Source: Gnetum montanum (taxonomy: Eukaryota > Streptophyta > Gnetopsida > Gnetales > Gnetaceae). From it: 64,000 bases of DNA. This document shows positions 20,217 through 30,890 of the stretch, piece by piece. Where the stretch lies: assembly GCA_015680685.1 (NCBI GenBank), contig MNCI01036292.1, forward strand, positions 987,978 to 1,051,977. Direction: 5' to 3'. Both the position numbers and the translations under genes were made by a program. Position 1 is the first letter of the stretch. The number at the start of each line of letters is the position of its first letter. Below the pieces are notes generated by a model that saw only the letters and a program-made list of their open reading frames with translations, was not told the DNA's origin and ran no database searches.

Positions 20217-21163
20217 TGTACCATTCGAAATCGTCGGTCTCTAGCTGGAATGAAACAGAAACCTGGAGATCCCCGGACATGCACAGAAGACCCTACCTTT
20301 GCCCGAGGGCAAGCTAGAATTAACGAAGGCAGAGTACCTTGGATGGTCTACACGTGGATTAGGCAAGGATTTCCCCTAACGTACACCGATATGCTACACG
20401 CTGGGTTATATGTAGATGGCGTAACTGATGTAAAATAGTGCGTAAACAACATAACTAATGTAAAAAGAGTGTAAATGTACAATAGCGTAAACATTAAACA
20501 GGAAACAATGAATAAAATTGTAACAAATTGTAGTAAAGAAATGCAGCAATGTTATTGCAAAATGAGAGTTACAATGCACCGGTCTAACGTAGTTGTGGCT
20601 CTGACACAAGGTGGATGATTAGCCCCGGTGTATGCAGGGATGACCATGTATACTGGTTTAAATTGCAGGCACAACGTAAAGGCTGTATGCTCAGCGTACA
20701 GGGTAAGGTCCAACATACAGGGTTTCTGCTCTGGTCTCACAGCATCTCTATTTCTCTTTTTCTCTGGTTTACTCAAAATTGCCAACCTCGATCTAATGAA
20801 AAATTGGGATTTTTATATAGGTTTAGACGTTAGACTCGGGTTGGGTGACATGTGGCGCGTTGACTGAGTAAAAAAGAATAATATTTTACAAGTGTATAGC
20901 GTGCTGTACGCCAGCGTATACTGCTGTACATATTGGGCATATACGCTGGGCGTGTACACTGTAGATGCTGGGCATATACACTGTATATGTTGGGTGTATA
21001 CGCTGGGTGTATATGCTAGGCGTATATGCTGGGCATGCAGGATGCGAATGCTCAGCATATGGACTCTATGATACATGATGTCAACACCTAAAGATTACTC
21101 TATTCATGTGAGTTGATGCTCTATCTAGATCTTGTTCTGAAATGTTGTTTCTATGCCGTCTCT
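20217..21163 (-). repeat. Inverted, truncated LTR of element B (copy 3)
   Basis: Reverse complement of about 11300-12241, roughly 98% identical by eye. It contains the U3 palindromes (20925-21060) and the TATA box (20811-20819). The LTR start is missing; at about 21163 the sequence switches to plus-strand protease. Confidence 0.8.
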
Positions 21164-21663
21164 TGGTACATGTTGATGATGGGGCTGCCAAAAATGTCAT
21201 CCCTTTCCCTATTGTGGACAAACTAGGTTTGGTTGACCAGATCAGACCCACAAAAACGTTGTGCTTAAAGTCATTCAATAGGCCACGCGTTGTGGTAAAA
21301 GGCACGGTCCATATTGACTTTGTGGTAGGGGACCAGTTCCCCATAACCACAACGTTCATCATGGTTGAAGAGATGCCTAGGTTCAACTAGATCTTGGGAA
21401 GGTCATGGTTAGCGCAACATAGGGCTATCTCTTTGCTCATTCAACAGGAGATCCATCTACCCTATGTAGGCAGGGAGGTGATCATCCATGGCGATGAGGT
21501 AGCAACAAAATTCATCAACAATGTGGATATGGAACAGGGCTCAGAGGTGGTAACCTCTAAGAATGAAGCACCTATCTATGTAGAAACTAACCATTTGACA
21601 AAAGAACTAGCCCAACATGCCAGATCAGAAAATGAAAATTCATGGACTAAGTTGCCCTTCTAA
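21164..21663 (+). pseudogene. Protease domain, inverted copy of element A protease
   Basis: Reverse complement of 8331-8830. The plus strand shows VHVDDGAAKNVIPFPIVDKL, the FVVGDQFP block, a stop replacing Q before ILGRSWLAQHR (near 21390), and the tail to a TAA at 21661. It is interrupted upstream by the B LTR junction. Confidence 0.75.
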
Positions 21664-22246
21664 GAAGAGGACAAAAATGTAGGTGAAGGTTGTAGTAAAG
21701 CATCTCGGCCTTACACCTTGCCCAACCCACAATGGGTTAAGAAGCAGTTACGCCTAGTGTAGCAACCCCACTACTTCCTGCCCACTTTGCATCCTTTGTA
21801 CTTTTACCACCTTTTTGTGTTGGCATCCATCCTTCTACACTAGGTACTAATTAACCATTTTCTAAATCATTAGCATATCACTTCCTTACCACACCATGGC
21901 CCGAAATGGCCCAAAACTATGCAACCACACTATGGACCAAAATGGCCTAAAACTATGTTACTATTAGATGGCCTGAAATGGTCTAAAACTAGCGATGGCC
22001 CAAAATGGCCTAAAATTAGTGATGGCCCGAAATAGCCTAAAACTAGAGATGGCCCGAAATGTCCTAAAACTAGAACATCAAAAGCAAAAACATAACATAG
22101 CATAAAATCAATTTTATTTCAAATATTTATTTCTTCATTAAAAGTCTTCCCATCAAACAATGTTTGCAAACGTTTTACAAAAAATTCAAAATTTCAAAAA
22201 TCCCATGTTTTCATGGGTTATCTTCATCTACATCATCTTCACCCAC
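21664..22246. repeat. Spacer with 27-bp hairpin minisatellite, inverted copy
   Basis: Reverse complement of 7755-8330. Units such as GATGGCCCGAAATGGCCTAA run from about 21890 to 22075, in the protease frame (GPKWPKT-type peptides). The right end is the inverted 3' end of the antisense gene, cut at the N at 22247. Confidence 0.7.
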
Positions 22247-22247
22247 N
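22247..22247. other. Single N: assembly join
   Basis: One N joins the inverted antisense-gene end to A-type gag sequence. Flanks are not adjacent in any other copy of this element seen in the window. Confidence 0.8.
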
Positions 22248-22477
22248 GTACCATGTTGGACTCAACAGCCTTGAGGCATTTTATTTTCTCAGTAAGGGTT
22301 TGGATAAGTTGGAATGCTTGATCCAGGCCTAGGAATGATGCAAACAGTTGGGGAATCATAGGGGCAGCTCCCATCTGTGGAGTGGCAAGGGCAGTAACGT
22401 GACCCATCAGTGGTGTCGTTCGATTGACCCTTGTGAACTATGTTGCTTGTGGTATCTACCAAATGGTAGGTGGTTCT
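22248..22477 (-). pseudogene. Gag fragment of element A next to LTR B (copy 2)
   Basis: Copy of 10704-10934, minus strand, ending at the same base where the B LTR begins. The shared boundary shows that the B insertion beside A gag preceded, or was copied with, the duplication. Confidence 0.75.
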
Positions 22478-23797
22478 TGAAACACCACAAAATTTTGAGC
22501 TTAGTACTTCTCCAACAAGAATCGAGCTAAGTCATCATATTTCCTAGTGTGACTAAAGCATGAGGACCCCACAGACAGCTTTAAGTAGAGTCAGACTCAA
22601 CAAAGAGTAGTTCCCTGGGACCTACCGACAACCATAGAAACATCTGCTATCAAAAATGGCAACTTTGGAGCTCAAAATACTTAGTTTTCACTAAGTATAC
22701 ATTCTCAGCGTATACGCCCAATTTTTCATTAGCGTATATGCCCAAGTTTGCGTGCCCAGCGTATACGCCTAGCGTACACGCCTAGCATACATGCCTCACA
22801 TGTACACTTAGCATGTAGGACTCGTGTATATGCCCGACACGCAATCCCCAGAGACGGCATAGAAACAACATTTCAGAACAAGATCTAGATAGAGCATCAA
22901 CTCAAATGAATAGAGTAATCTTTTAGGTGTTGACATCATGTATCATAGAGTCCATATGCTAAGCATTCGCATCCTGCATGCCCAGCGTATACGCCTAGCA
23001 TATACACCCAGCATATACGCCCAACATATACAGTGTATATGCCCAGCATCTACAGTGTACACGCCCAGCGTATATGCCCAATATGTACAGCAGTATACGC
23101 TGGCGTACAGCACGCTATACACTTGTAAAATATTATTCTTTTGCACTTGGTCAACGCGCCACATGTCACCCAACCCGAGTCTAACGTCTAAACCTATATA
23201 AAAACCCCAATTTTTCATTAGATCGAGGTTGGCAATTTTGAGTAAACCAGAGAAAAAGAGAAATAGAGATGCTGTGAGACCAGAGCAGAAACCCTGTATG
23301 TTGGAGCTTACCCTGTACGCTGAGCATACAAACTTTACGTTGTGCCTGCAGTTTAAGCCAGTATACACGGTCATCCCTGCATCCACCGGGGCTAATCATC
23401 CACCTTGTGTCAGAGCCACAACTGCGTTAGACCGGTGCATTGTAACTCTCATTTTGCAATAACATTGCTGCATTTCTTTACTACAATTTGTTATAGTTTT
23501 ATTCATTGTTGCCTGTTTAATGTTTACGCTATTGTACATTTACACTCTTTTTACATTATTTATGTTGTTTACGCACTATTTTACATCAGTTACGCCATCT
23601 ACATATAACCCAGCGTGTAGCATATCGGTATACGTTAGGGGAAATCCTTGCCTAATCCACGTGCAGACCATCCAAGGTACTCTGCCTTCATTAATTCTAG
23701 CTTGCCCTCGGGCAAAGGTAGGGTCTTCTGTGCATGTCCAGGGATCTCCAGGTTTCTGTTTCATTCCAGCTGGAGACCGACGATTTCGAATGGTACA
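22478..23797 (+). repeat. 5' LTR of element B' (1.32 kb)
   Basis: Complete copy: TGAAACACC start, GGTACA end, U3 palindrome arrays at 22697-22845 and 22975-23105, TATATAAAA at 23195-23203, PBS (TGGCGCTACAAGAAGGGCC) at 23803-23821. The leader tandem repeat follows at about 23865-23975. Confidence 0.85.
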
Positions 23798-24327
23798 GAA
23801 ATTGGCGCTACAAGAAGGGCCTGACTTGTTTTTTGTTTAATTGAAACGCTAATCATGTTACCTGTTCAAATACAGTGTCTACGTTGCTATAGGGTTTACA
23901 CTGCTACAGTGTCTATGATGCTACAGTGTTTATGCTACTACAGTGTTTACGTTGCTATAGTACCGCTACAGTTTTTTTCAACAAAAACACAAAAAACACA
24001 TCTGTTTCAAAGCCGAATTCGCTGCGATTCACACCTACTTGAAGTCGGTGTAAGTACTAATGGCCACCAACATGGATCACCTTGTCCAATGCATACGATA
24101 CACATAATATAAGGATTCTAAGATGACTTCCTCTTTCCCAAGATCGCCATCTGCATATGAGTACGGTTCATAATTTTATACTTAGCCAAATTTTCTCCCA
24201 TTTATGCTATACGTGCTAGACACTTAGAAAAATTTTCAGTGTTCACACATCGAACACTCTGAACACTTAGCTCAAAAACACTCAGCACTTGTTAGCCAGC
24301 TCGTACACTGCCCCTTCACACATCACC

Positions 24328-26760
24328 ATGGAGTCATCTCAGACCTCTAATGCACACACCTTCGCAATCCTCACATAGGAACAATACAACTTTATTTGTG
24401 TGAAGATTCAGGCCAACCTACATCTTGACACCACAGAACAGGAGGCAAAACGAAACTTCAAGCGCATATACATGGGAGGTCATGAATTCTTCCCCTCTGT
24501 ATATGACATCATCCCCCTTTCTGATCCTCATCATATGCTCATCTCCCAGCTCCTTCTGGCAAGGAGTCAAAACACATGGCGACCCAATGAGGAGCCCCAA
24601 AACCAACATGATGTAGATGACTTCAAGGCACAATCTAAACCTGAGGATTCATACCACACCCTTAGTCCCCATGCCTACGTGAACCCATCACTCCATCCTC
24701 GCATGGGACAGACAGCCACCCATCAATCCTCAATGATCATGCAAGCACCAGTGTCCCGACATGGACTACCCACATCCACATCCACCCAGTACATACCGCA
24801 TGTGTAAATGCATGGGGCCACTTTCATTACATCAGCCCCACACATCTAGGGTGTCACTTCACAGTTTGTGGCTAGGCAAGGAACCATACCCCTTATTCAA
24901 CAACCCACTCACTTCAATGTGTCACACCCCACAACCACAACCCTAAACATTGCTCCACAGTAACAAATGACAACCCAAAAATCTCCCCAACCAACTAATC
25001 TACCTGGCACTCAAGAGTGGGCAGAAGCAAAACAAATGATGCAAGCATTAGTTGATGAGGTAAAGAAACTCAAAACTGCCAACACTGAATAAGTTAAAGT
25101 ACTTGTTTTCTACCAGGATAATCCAATTAGCTCTTCAATGCCACCGTTAGCTTTAGGGAAGGGAATCACCCTCCCACAGTTAACCAAGTACAATGGGAAG
25201 GGAGATCCAAACACTCACTTATTCACGTTTCAATCAGAAACTCTATTGCTTCAGGCTTGGCCCCACGCAATCGTGCGAGTGTTCACTATGTTCTTAATGG
25301 GTGTAGCCTTAGACTAGTACTGAGCCTTGCCTTGTAACTCCATATCCTCTCTGAAGGATCTGTTACATCAGTTTGTTACCTGGTTTAAGTACAACCTCAA
25401 GCCTAAAGCCACACTAGATAGCCTAATACAGGTGAAACAAGTACCACTTGAGTCTATGCAAAAGTTCATCCAACGATGGAGTGTAGCCCTTAACAAACTT
25501 CATGAGCCCATCCCTGAAAAGTATTTCCTTACGATTCTGAAGGGATCCGTGACTAACTTCATTAAATCAAAACTGTATTACCTAAGCGCTCAAACGTTGA
25601 GCCAAGCATTCACATAGATCAAGAACATTGAACAAGCTACACAAACTACCAATGATCGTGCCTATGTGGCTTACAAGAAGCAACACGTTGCCAAACAATA
25701 GACAATAATGGAAAGTATAGCTGCACGCACAAAAGCAACAAACACCAGTACCAACCCGTCTGCAATAACAACGGCCACCCCAAGGCCCAATTTTCAGTGC
25801 AAGGATCACTCTAAGTACACACCTCTACCTGCACGACCTTCAGAACTACTAGAGCAACTCCTTAAAGCTGGGCAAATCCAATAGAAACACGTAGTGGAGA
25901 ACCCCACCGACGACATGATAGGTACTGTGAGCTACTGAGGAACTCCACCTTAGTAGCACCAAATGAGCCCCCGGTTCCATGACATTTAAAGTTAGACCAA
26001 TTCTGTCACTACCACTAGATGTTCGATCACAACACTGACACCTGTCATGCGTTATAGGATGATCTACAAGAAATGATGGAGTGGGGCCAACTCAACATCA
26101 ACATCCTAAGTCAACCCAGCACAAACGATGCCTCCTATGTTATAAACTCCATTGGCATAGATAGTAGGCCTAAACTTATGCAGCAACCTTTTGTGATTCG
26201 TGTGCCTCCCAGCAAGGCAACAAGCCCCTCTGCTTGCACCAGCAAGGGGCCTCCCATCGTCATCAAGGTGCCACCTAGAGCACCAACGACACCTTTTGTC
26301 ACCTCATCAGTCTGCTAAGACATTAAACTAGCAGGATTCAATGCAATCTCGAGCACCGAAGACACCCTTCATGGTCAAAGTACCACCACAGATGTCCGCT
26401 AAGACATTAAACTGGCATGATGCACCAACGACAATAGCAAAGAAACCTTTCATTATCAAGGTGCCACAACAAGCTAGTCAAACAGCAACGACACCTCCCA
26501 AACTACCATTTGTCATAAAGGTGCCACCACATGATGGCCCCTCACCTACCCAAAGCCCAACCATAGGCAATGTTTCAACCTCTTCTCCCTCAAGAGTCAA
26601 CCTTGCCAACAACATGGGTAAGCAAACCAACTGGCAAAAGAAGAAAATGAATGAACAACGAACAACACTTGTGGACGAAATAAAAGCCACATCTAGTATA
26701 TAACAAATGAACACTGGGGGCCTTGCCCCTAATCCCAAACAGACCAAGCCCAAGCCCTCG
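24328..26760 (+). pseudogene. Gag of element B'
   Basis: Same start as at 12772, here followed to the C-terminus. After the capsid block (about 25165-25300) and the KYNLKPKATLDSLIQVKQ helical region comes a knuckle-like stretch with HNTDTCHAL.DD near 26020-26060; the first Cys and His are not clear. The C-terminal region is a proline-rich array of PFVIKVPP-type motifs (26180-26535). A frameshift lies between about 25810 and 26340, and TAG or TAA stops occur at several places. It leads without a gene boundary into protease, as in a gag-pro polyprotein. Confidence 0.82.
26180..26535 (+). repeat. Gag PFVIKVPP motif array
   Basis: Five degenerate copies of P(F/I)(V/I/M)(I/V)(K/R)VP(P/Q) at roughly 15-25-residue spacing: PFVIRVPP, PIVIKVPP, PFMVKVPP, PFIIKVPQ, PFVIKVPP. 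The same motif appears in the gag tails of A (PFVLRVPP near 9545) and H (PFIIRVPP). Confidence 0.7.
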
Positions 26761-27475
26761 ACCGATACAGAGGCAACCAACACAACGAAAGATAACTCAG
26801 ACTTTGTAGCTACAATGGCCTAGGTAAAAAAAATGCTCAAACAAAAGAACACAATCATGAGTTTCTATGATCTGGTCATGACATCATAGGCTCATCGTGA
26901 AGCCTTAGCATAAACGTTAGCATCTATTCCTGTTACAGAGGACATCCCTACTAACATGGAATCCATCTGTGCAATAATTTCACAACACACACCACAAGGA
27001 TTGGGATCCAACACCTTATCCTTCCATGACGATGCAGTTAAAGTCAACCTCGAATGAGGGGAAGTCACAACAGCTCCATTATCAATTAGTGTACATGTTG
27101 GGCAATGTACCATTTACAGAGTGCACGTTGATGATGGTGCGGCAACAAACGTAGTTCTATACTCTGTCATCAACAAACTAGGCATGGTAGATGAGATCAT
27201 GCCAATAGAAACCACGTGTTTAAAATCTTTCAATGGATCATGTGTCATAGTTAAGGGCACAATCAACTTAGCCTTTGTGGTAGGTGAACAATTCCCCACT
27301 AGCGCAGAATTCACTATCATAGAAGAGATGCCTAGTTTCAACATGATTCTTGGTAGACCTTAGCTAGCACAACAACGAGCTGTTTCCTCACCAATACATC
27401 AAGAAATTTTCCTTCCATATGAAGGTGGACAAGTCATTATACATGGAAATAACACTCCCTTTCAAGCTGAGTAGA
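26761..27475 (+). pseudogene. Gag-protease linker and protease of element B'
   Basis: A linker with NTIMSFYDLVMTS matches the A linker (NTMLSLYDLIMTS). The protease starts near 27040 and shows VHVDDGAATNVVLYSVINKL (27121-27180), FVVGEQFP and FNMILGRP before a stop at 27361. The tail (EIFLPYEGGQVIIHGNN) runs to about 27475. It has the same frame as gag upstream of the gag frameshift. Confidence 0.78.
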
Positions 27476-28460
27476 ACATTGACATGTCACAGGTCTTGAA
27501 AGTGGAGCCTCTTGAAGCAACACCCACAACAACAAACACAACACCTAGAGCTAAAACACCCGAACGAGAGGTAAAAATTGAAAGCGTCCTAGAGCAACCT
27601 AGCACGCCTCCTAGTCCACATCTAGCTAGGAAACAATCACGTGATAAAGGCTCCCTTACGTCCAAAAACACATCTTATCCCCACCCACTCTTCACACTTG
27701 TGTTTTGTGCATACGTCACCTTAGTTTACATTGTACTAGCTTACGCGCTTGCATGTGGCCCAAAAAGGCCTTAAAATAGAACACGTGGCCCGAAAAGGCC
27801 TTAAAATACCATCTTTTCACATTATTTTCTATTCACTTGTGCATTTCAATTCATGTTTTCTGTAGTGGCTATTTAAACATTGTTTTCTCTACTTTCTTTC
27901 GTTTACAGGATCATACGGATGCACATGCATGCATCCACCCTGACAGTTCTGGCATCATGACTTAAAACTGACACCACAGCTCGTCCTGGCATCATGACGG
28001 TAAACTGATACCACAGCTCGTCCTAGCATCATGACGGTAAACTGATACCACAAACTGTCCTGGGGTTACGATGATAAACTGGCACCACCACACGTCTTGG
28101 AATCATGACAATAAACTGATACCACAGAACGTCCTGGTGTTATGACGATAAACTGGCACCACCACACGTCTTGGAATCATGACGATAAACTGATACCACA
28201 AAATGTCCTGGGGTTATGATGATTAACTAGCACCACAATTCGTCCACAATGATAATAAACTAGCACCTATCTGGCACGACCGTAAACTATCACAGTCACA
28301 TTCGCCAGAGTCCGCTAAGACTATAAAATGATTTGCCTCTTCACGGTCTGCCAAGACTAAAAACTGGTAATGTACCATCTGCTACGATGCTAAAATGGCA
28401 ATGTCCAACAAGTTATGACAGAAAACTAACCCACGACAGTCCGCTACGACTATAAATTCG
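27476..28460. repeat. Post-protease tail and hairpin minisatellite of B'
   Basis: A Thr/Pro/Lys-rich reading frame continues to about 27774 and ends in two GPKRP units encoded by GGCCCGAAAAGGCCTTAAAA-type repeats (27760-27810). From 27940 to 28260 there are about eight units of roughly 40 bp built on CGTCCTGGCATCATGACGGT followed by AAACTGATACCAC. Variants with CGCTAAGACTATAAA run on to about 28460. Confidence 0.7.
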
Positions 28461-29452
28461 TAGTTTCATCTCTAGCCTCTCGATCTGTAGCTGCATTCCA
28501 ACTTCATCAAGAGTCGCTGCCTCACTCATCATCGGTTGATCCTAACAACATTGCTGCCATAGATATTCAGTGCCTAACATCTCATCCGGTGCCTTTGTTT
28601 CATCATTTTCTGTTTAAGTCTAAGCTTGCTTACTCATTCATGGTTTTCTTGTCTTCTTGGAGTTATGTTTGCAGGATGACACTTAGAGGTGTTTGTACGA
28701 GAGTGCTTTTCATCACAGCAGCAAAGTATCACATTGCCCCTAACACACGTAACCAGATTAATGAAGCCATTCATTAATACATTCCCATTTCCCATTACAT
28801 TCCCCATCTATCCCTCAACATACTCTACTCAGTTACTCCCCTGACACACCCAGTGCACACCAAAACATTGAATACACGGTTGCACACTGCTAAGCATTTG
28901 CAACACACAATATGGCACATGAGCATGAATGCAAAATTGAAAGAAAGATATTTCCAAAAAACATTTCTTTACTACAAAAAAAAGCAAAAACTCATGTCTT
29001 ATACACTCAAGTAACATTTTATTACATGGCTTTGGCTCTCCACCAACAGGTTCCCTTTAACACTAAATAGAGGCTCTGTTCCTCCAAAGAACGTGATACA
29101 TCATCGTGTGGCTTTGGTTGTGTCAACAAGCCTCTTAAACACTAAACAAGGGCCTTGTTCCGCCAAAGGACACACATCTCATGTATGGATCCTGAATCTG
29201 CTAAACAATGGCTATTGACAAAGACCAACATGACCCGTTTGCACACCATAGCATCCCCTTTACTAGTTCTCAATCCCCACAATTCTTATTTTCCCTATCC
29301 AGCTAAACACTTCATTTCACCAATCCCATGTACTACTGAGTACAATGCGATGATATCTAGCCAAGTGTCGAAGGACAATGCTACTAAGTTGCTTGTGGTG
29401 TTTTGTACTTCTTTGTTGATGCTTCTCTGGTCGATTCCTCCAAGTGTCAACA
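28461..29452. other. 3' untranslated region of B', no pol
   Basis: No RT, RNase H or integrase similarity on either strand. There is a tandem duplication of about 75 bp at roughly 29030-29175 (GGCTTTGG...CTTTAACACTAAA...TTCCTCCAAAG). Otherwise featureless. This places the 3' LTR directly after gag-pro. Confidence 0.65.
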
Positions 29453-29729
29453 AAGAGGGGCCAATGAAACACCACAAAATTTTGAGCTTAGTACTTCTCC
29501 AACAAGAATCGAGCTAAGTCATGATGTTTCCTAGTGTGACTAAAGCCTGAGGGCCCCACACACAGCTTCAAGTAGAGTCGAACTGAACAAGGAGCAGTTC
29601 CCTGGGACCTACCGATGACCACGGCAAGATCTGCTATCAAAAGTGGCAACTTTGGAGCTCAAAATACATAGTTTTCACTAAGTACACATTCTCAGTGTAT
29701 ACGCCCAAGTTTGCATTCTCAGCGTATAG
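29453..29729 (+). repeat. PPT and truncated 3' LTR of B'
   Basis: The polypurine-rich AAAGAGGGGCCAA directly precedes TGAAACACCACAAAATTTTG at 29465. About 265 bp of LTR follow, up to the first AGCGTATA words, and then the sequence breaks into minus-strand gag of D. Confidence 0.75.
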
Positions 29730-30266
29730 GAATAATTACAAAGGGAGTGGTAGCAGATGCTAGTTTAGCCTAGAAGGACTAGGTAGGAGGGATAGGAGCA
29801 AGGTCGATTGGACCTCCCTCGTTCAATTCGGAATCAAGTTCCTCCTGACCTTCTTGGAAAGTGTCATCTTGGTTAGACACCATGTTCTGTTTCTCCCTAA
29901 GCCTAGCCAATTAGATTAGTTGGTTTAAAAGGATTTGGTACGCTTGTGTTAAAGGTAAAGCAACACTGGGGGTACGAATAAATTCCTTCCCGTTGCAATA
30001 AGAGAACTTGAAGCTACATTTTCCTTGAGTTTGTGTAAATCTAAGGGCAAATTTGCTTGCACCTTTGCACAAAGAAAACTATAATGATCATGTTGCTGGG
30101 CTAATCCTTTAGGCCCTTGATTTTGGATCCTAAGAGATCATCACGTTTCTTGCATTGGATTTAGTAGTTGTTTGGCACTAGTAGTACCTTGAACCGTGAT
30201 AGGAGCTTCAAAGTTGAAGGGAACTTCTACGTTGAAAGCATTGGTAGTAGTAGTTGAAAAAGCCAT
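29730..30266 (-). pseudogene. Gag N-terminus of element D
   Basis: ATG at 30266 on the minus strand opens a frame starting MAFSTTTTNAFNVEVPFNF, followed by a decayed N-terminal block homologous to the one at 45903. It is cut on the left at 29729 by the truncated B' LTR. It could be the missing N-terminus of gag A, because B' sits between the two fragments in the same orientation. Confidence 0.6.
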
Positions 30267-30890
30267 TGTAGTTACTTAAACAGCTATGCAAGCATAAAAA
30301 TTATGCAAAAGAGTGTGAACAAGCAAGGAAACTAGAAAACAACAAAAGGAAGACTTCATGTCTTGCCGGATTCCAGAGGAATCGTCGAGGTGATCGATCC
30401 ATACCACACACAATAGGGTACAGAGTGCATACAAGACCACCCTAAGACTAGAAAGCTAGCCAGTGACCAAGAAGGCTTTGCATCTCGTAGGATCCTTGAG
30501 GGACCGTTGAAGCGACCGCTCTACACCTCGCGAAGCACAGAATGCATGGAAGAATGTGAGCGGAAAGTTAACTAGCACATGAGCAGGATTTATGTCTCAC
30601 GGGGCTCTAGAGGAACCGTTGAGATGACCAATCTGTACCACACACAGTAGGGTATAAAATGCATGTGAGACTACCATAAAATGGGTTAGTTAATAGGCAA
30701 TCAGAGGCCTTGCATTCTGTGGGGCTCCCAAGGAACTATTGAGGCAACTGATCTACACCGCGCAAAGCGCAAACAACCGCAAAAGGGTGTCACGTTTATG
30801 CTCACACATATTAGGGTGTAGAAGGCTCACAAAACTACCGTGACATGAGGAAAAAAGACACCAAAAGGCCCTCCTTCTAGCACCAGAAAA
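30267..30890 (-). other. Leader of D with tandem repeats, and PBS
   Basis: Four tandem units of about 110-125 bp (starting near 30356, 30480, 30590 and 30711; shared core GA(G/C)GAACCGTTGA on the plus strand) fill the leader. The PBS is at 30867-30885 (minus strand TGGTGCTAGAAGGAGGGCC). Confidence 0.7.
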
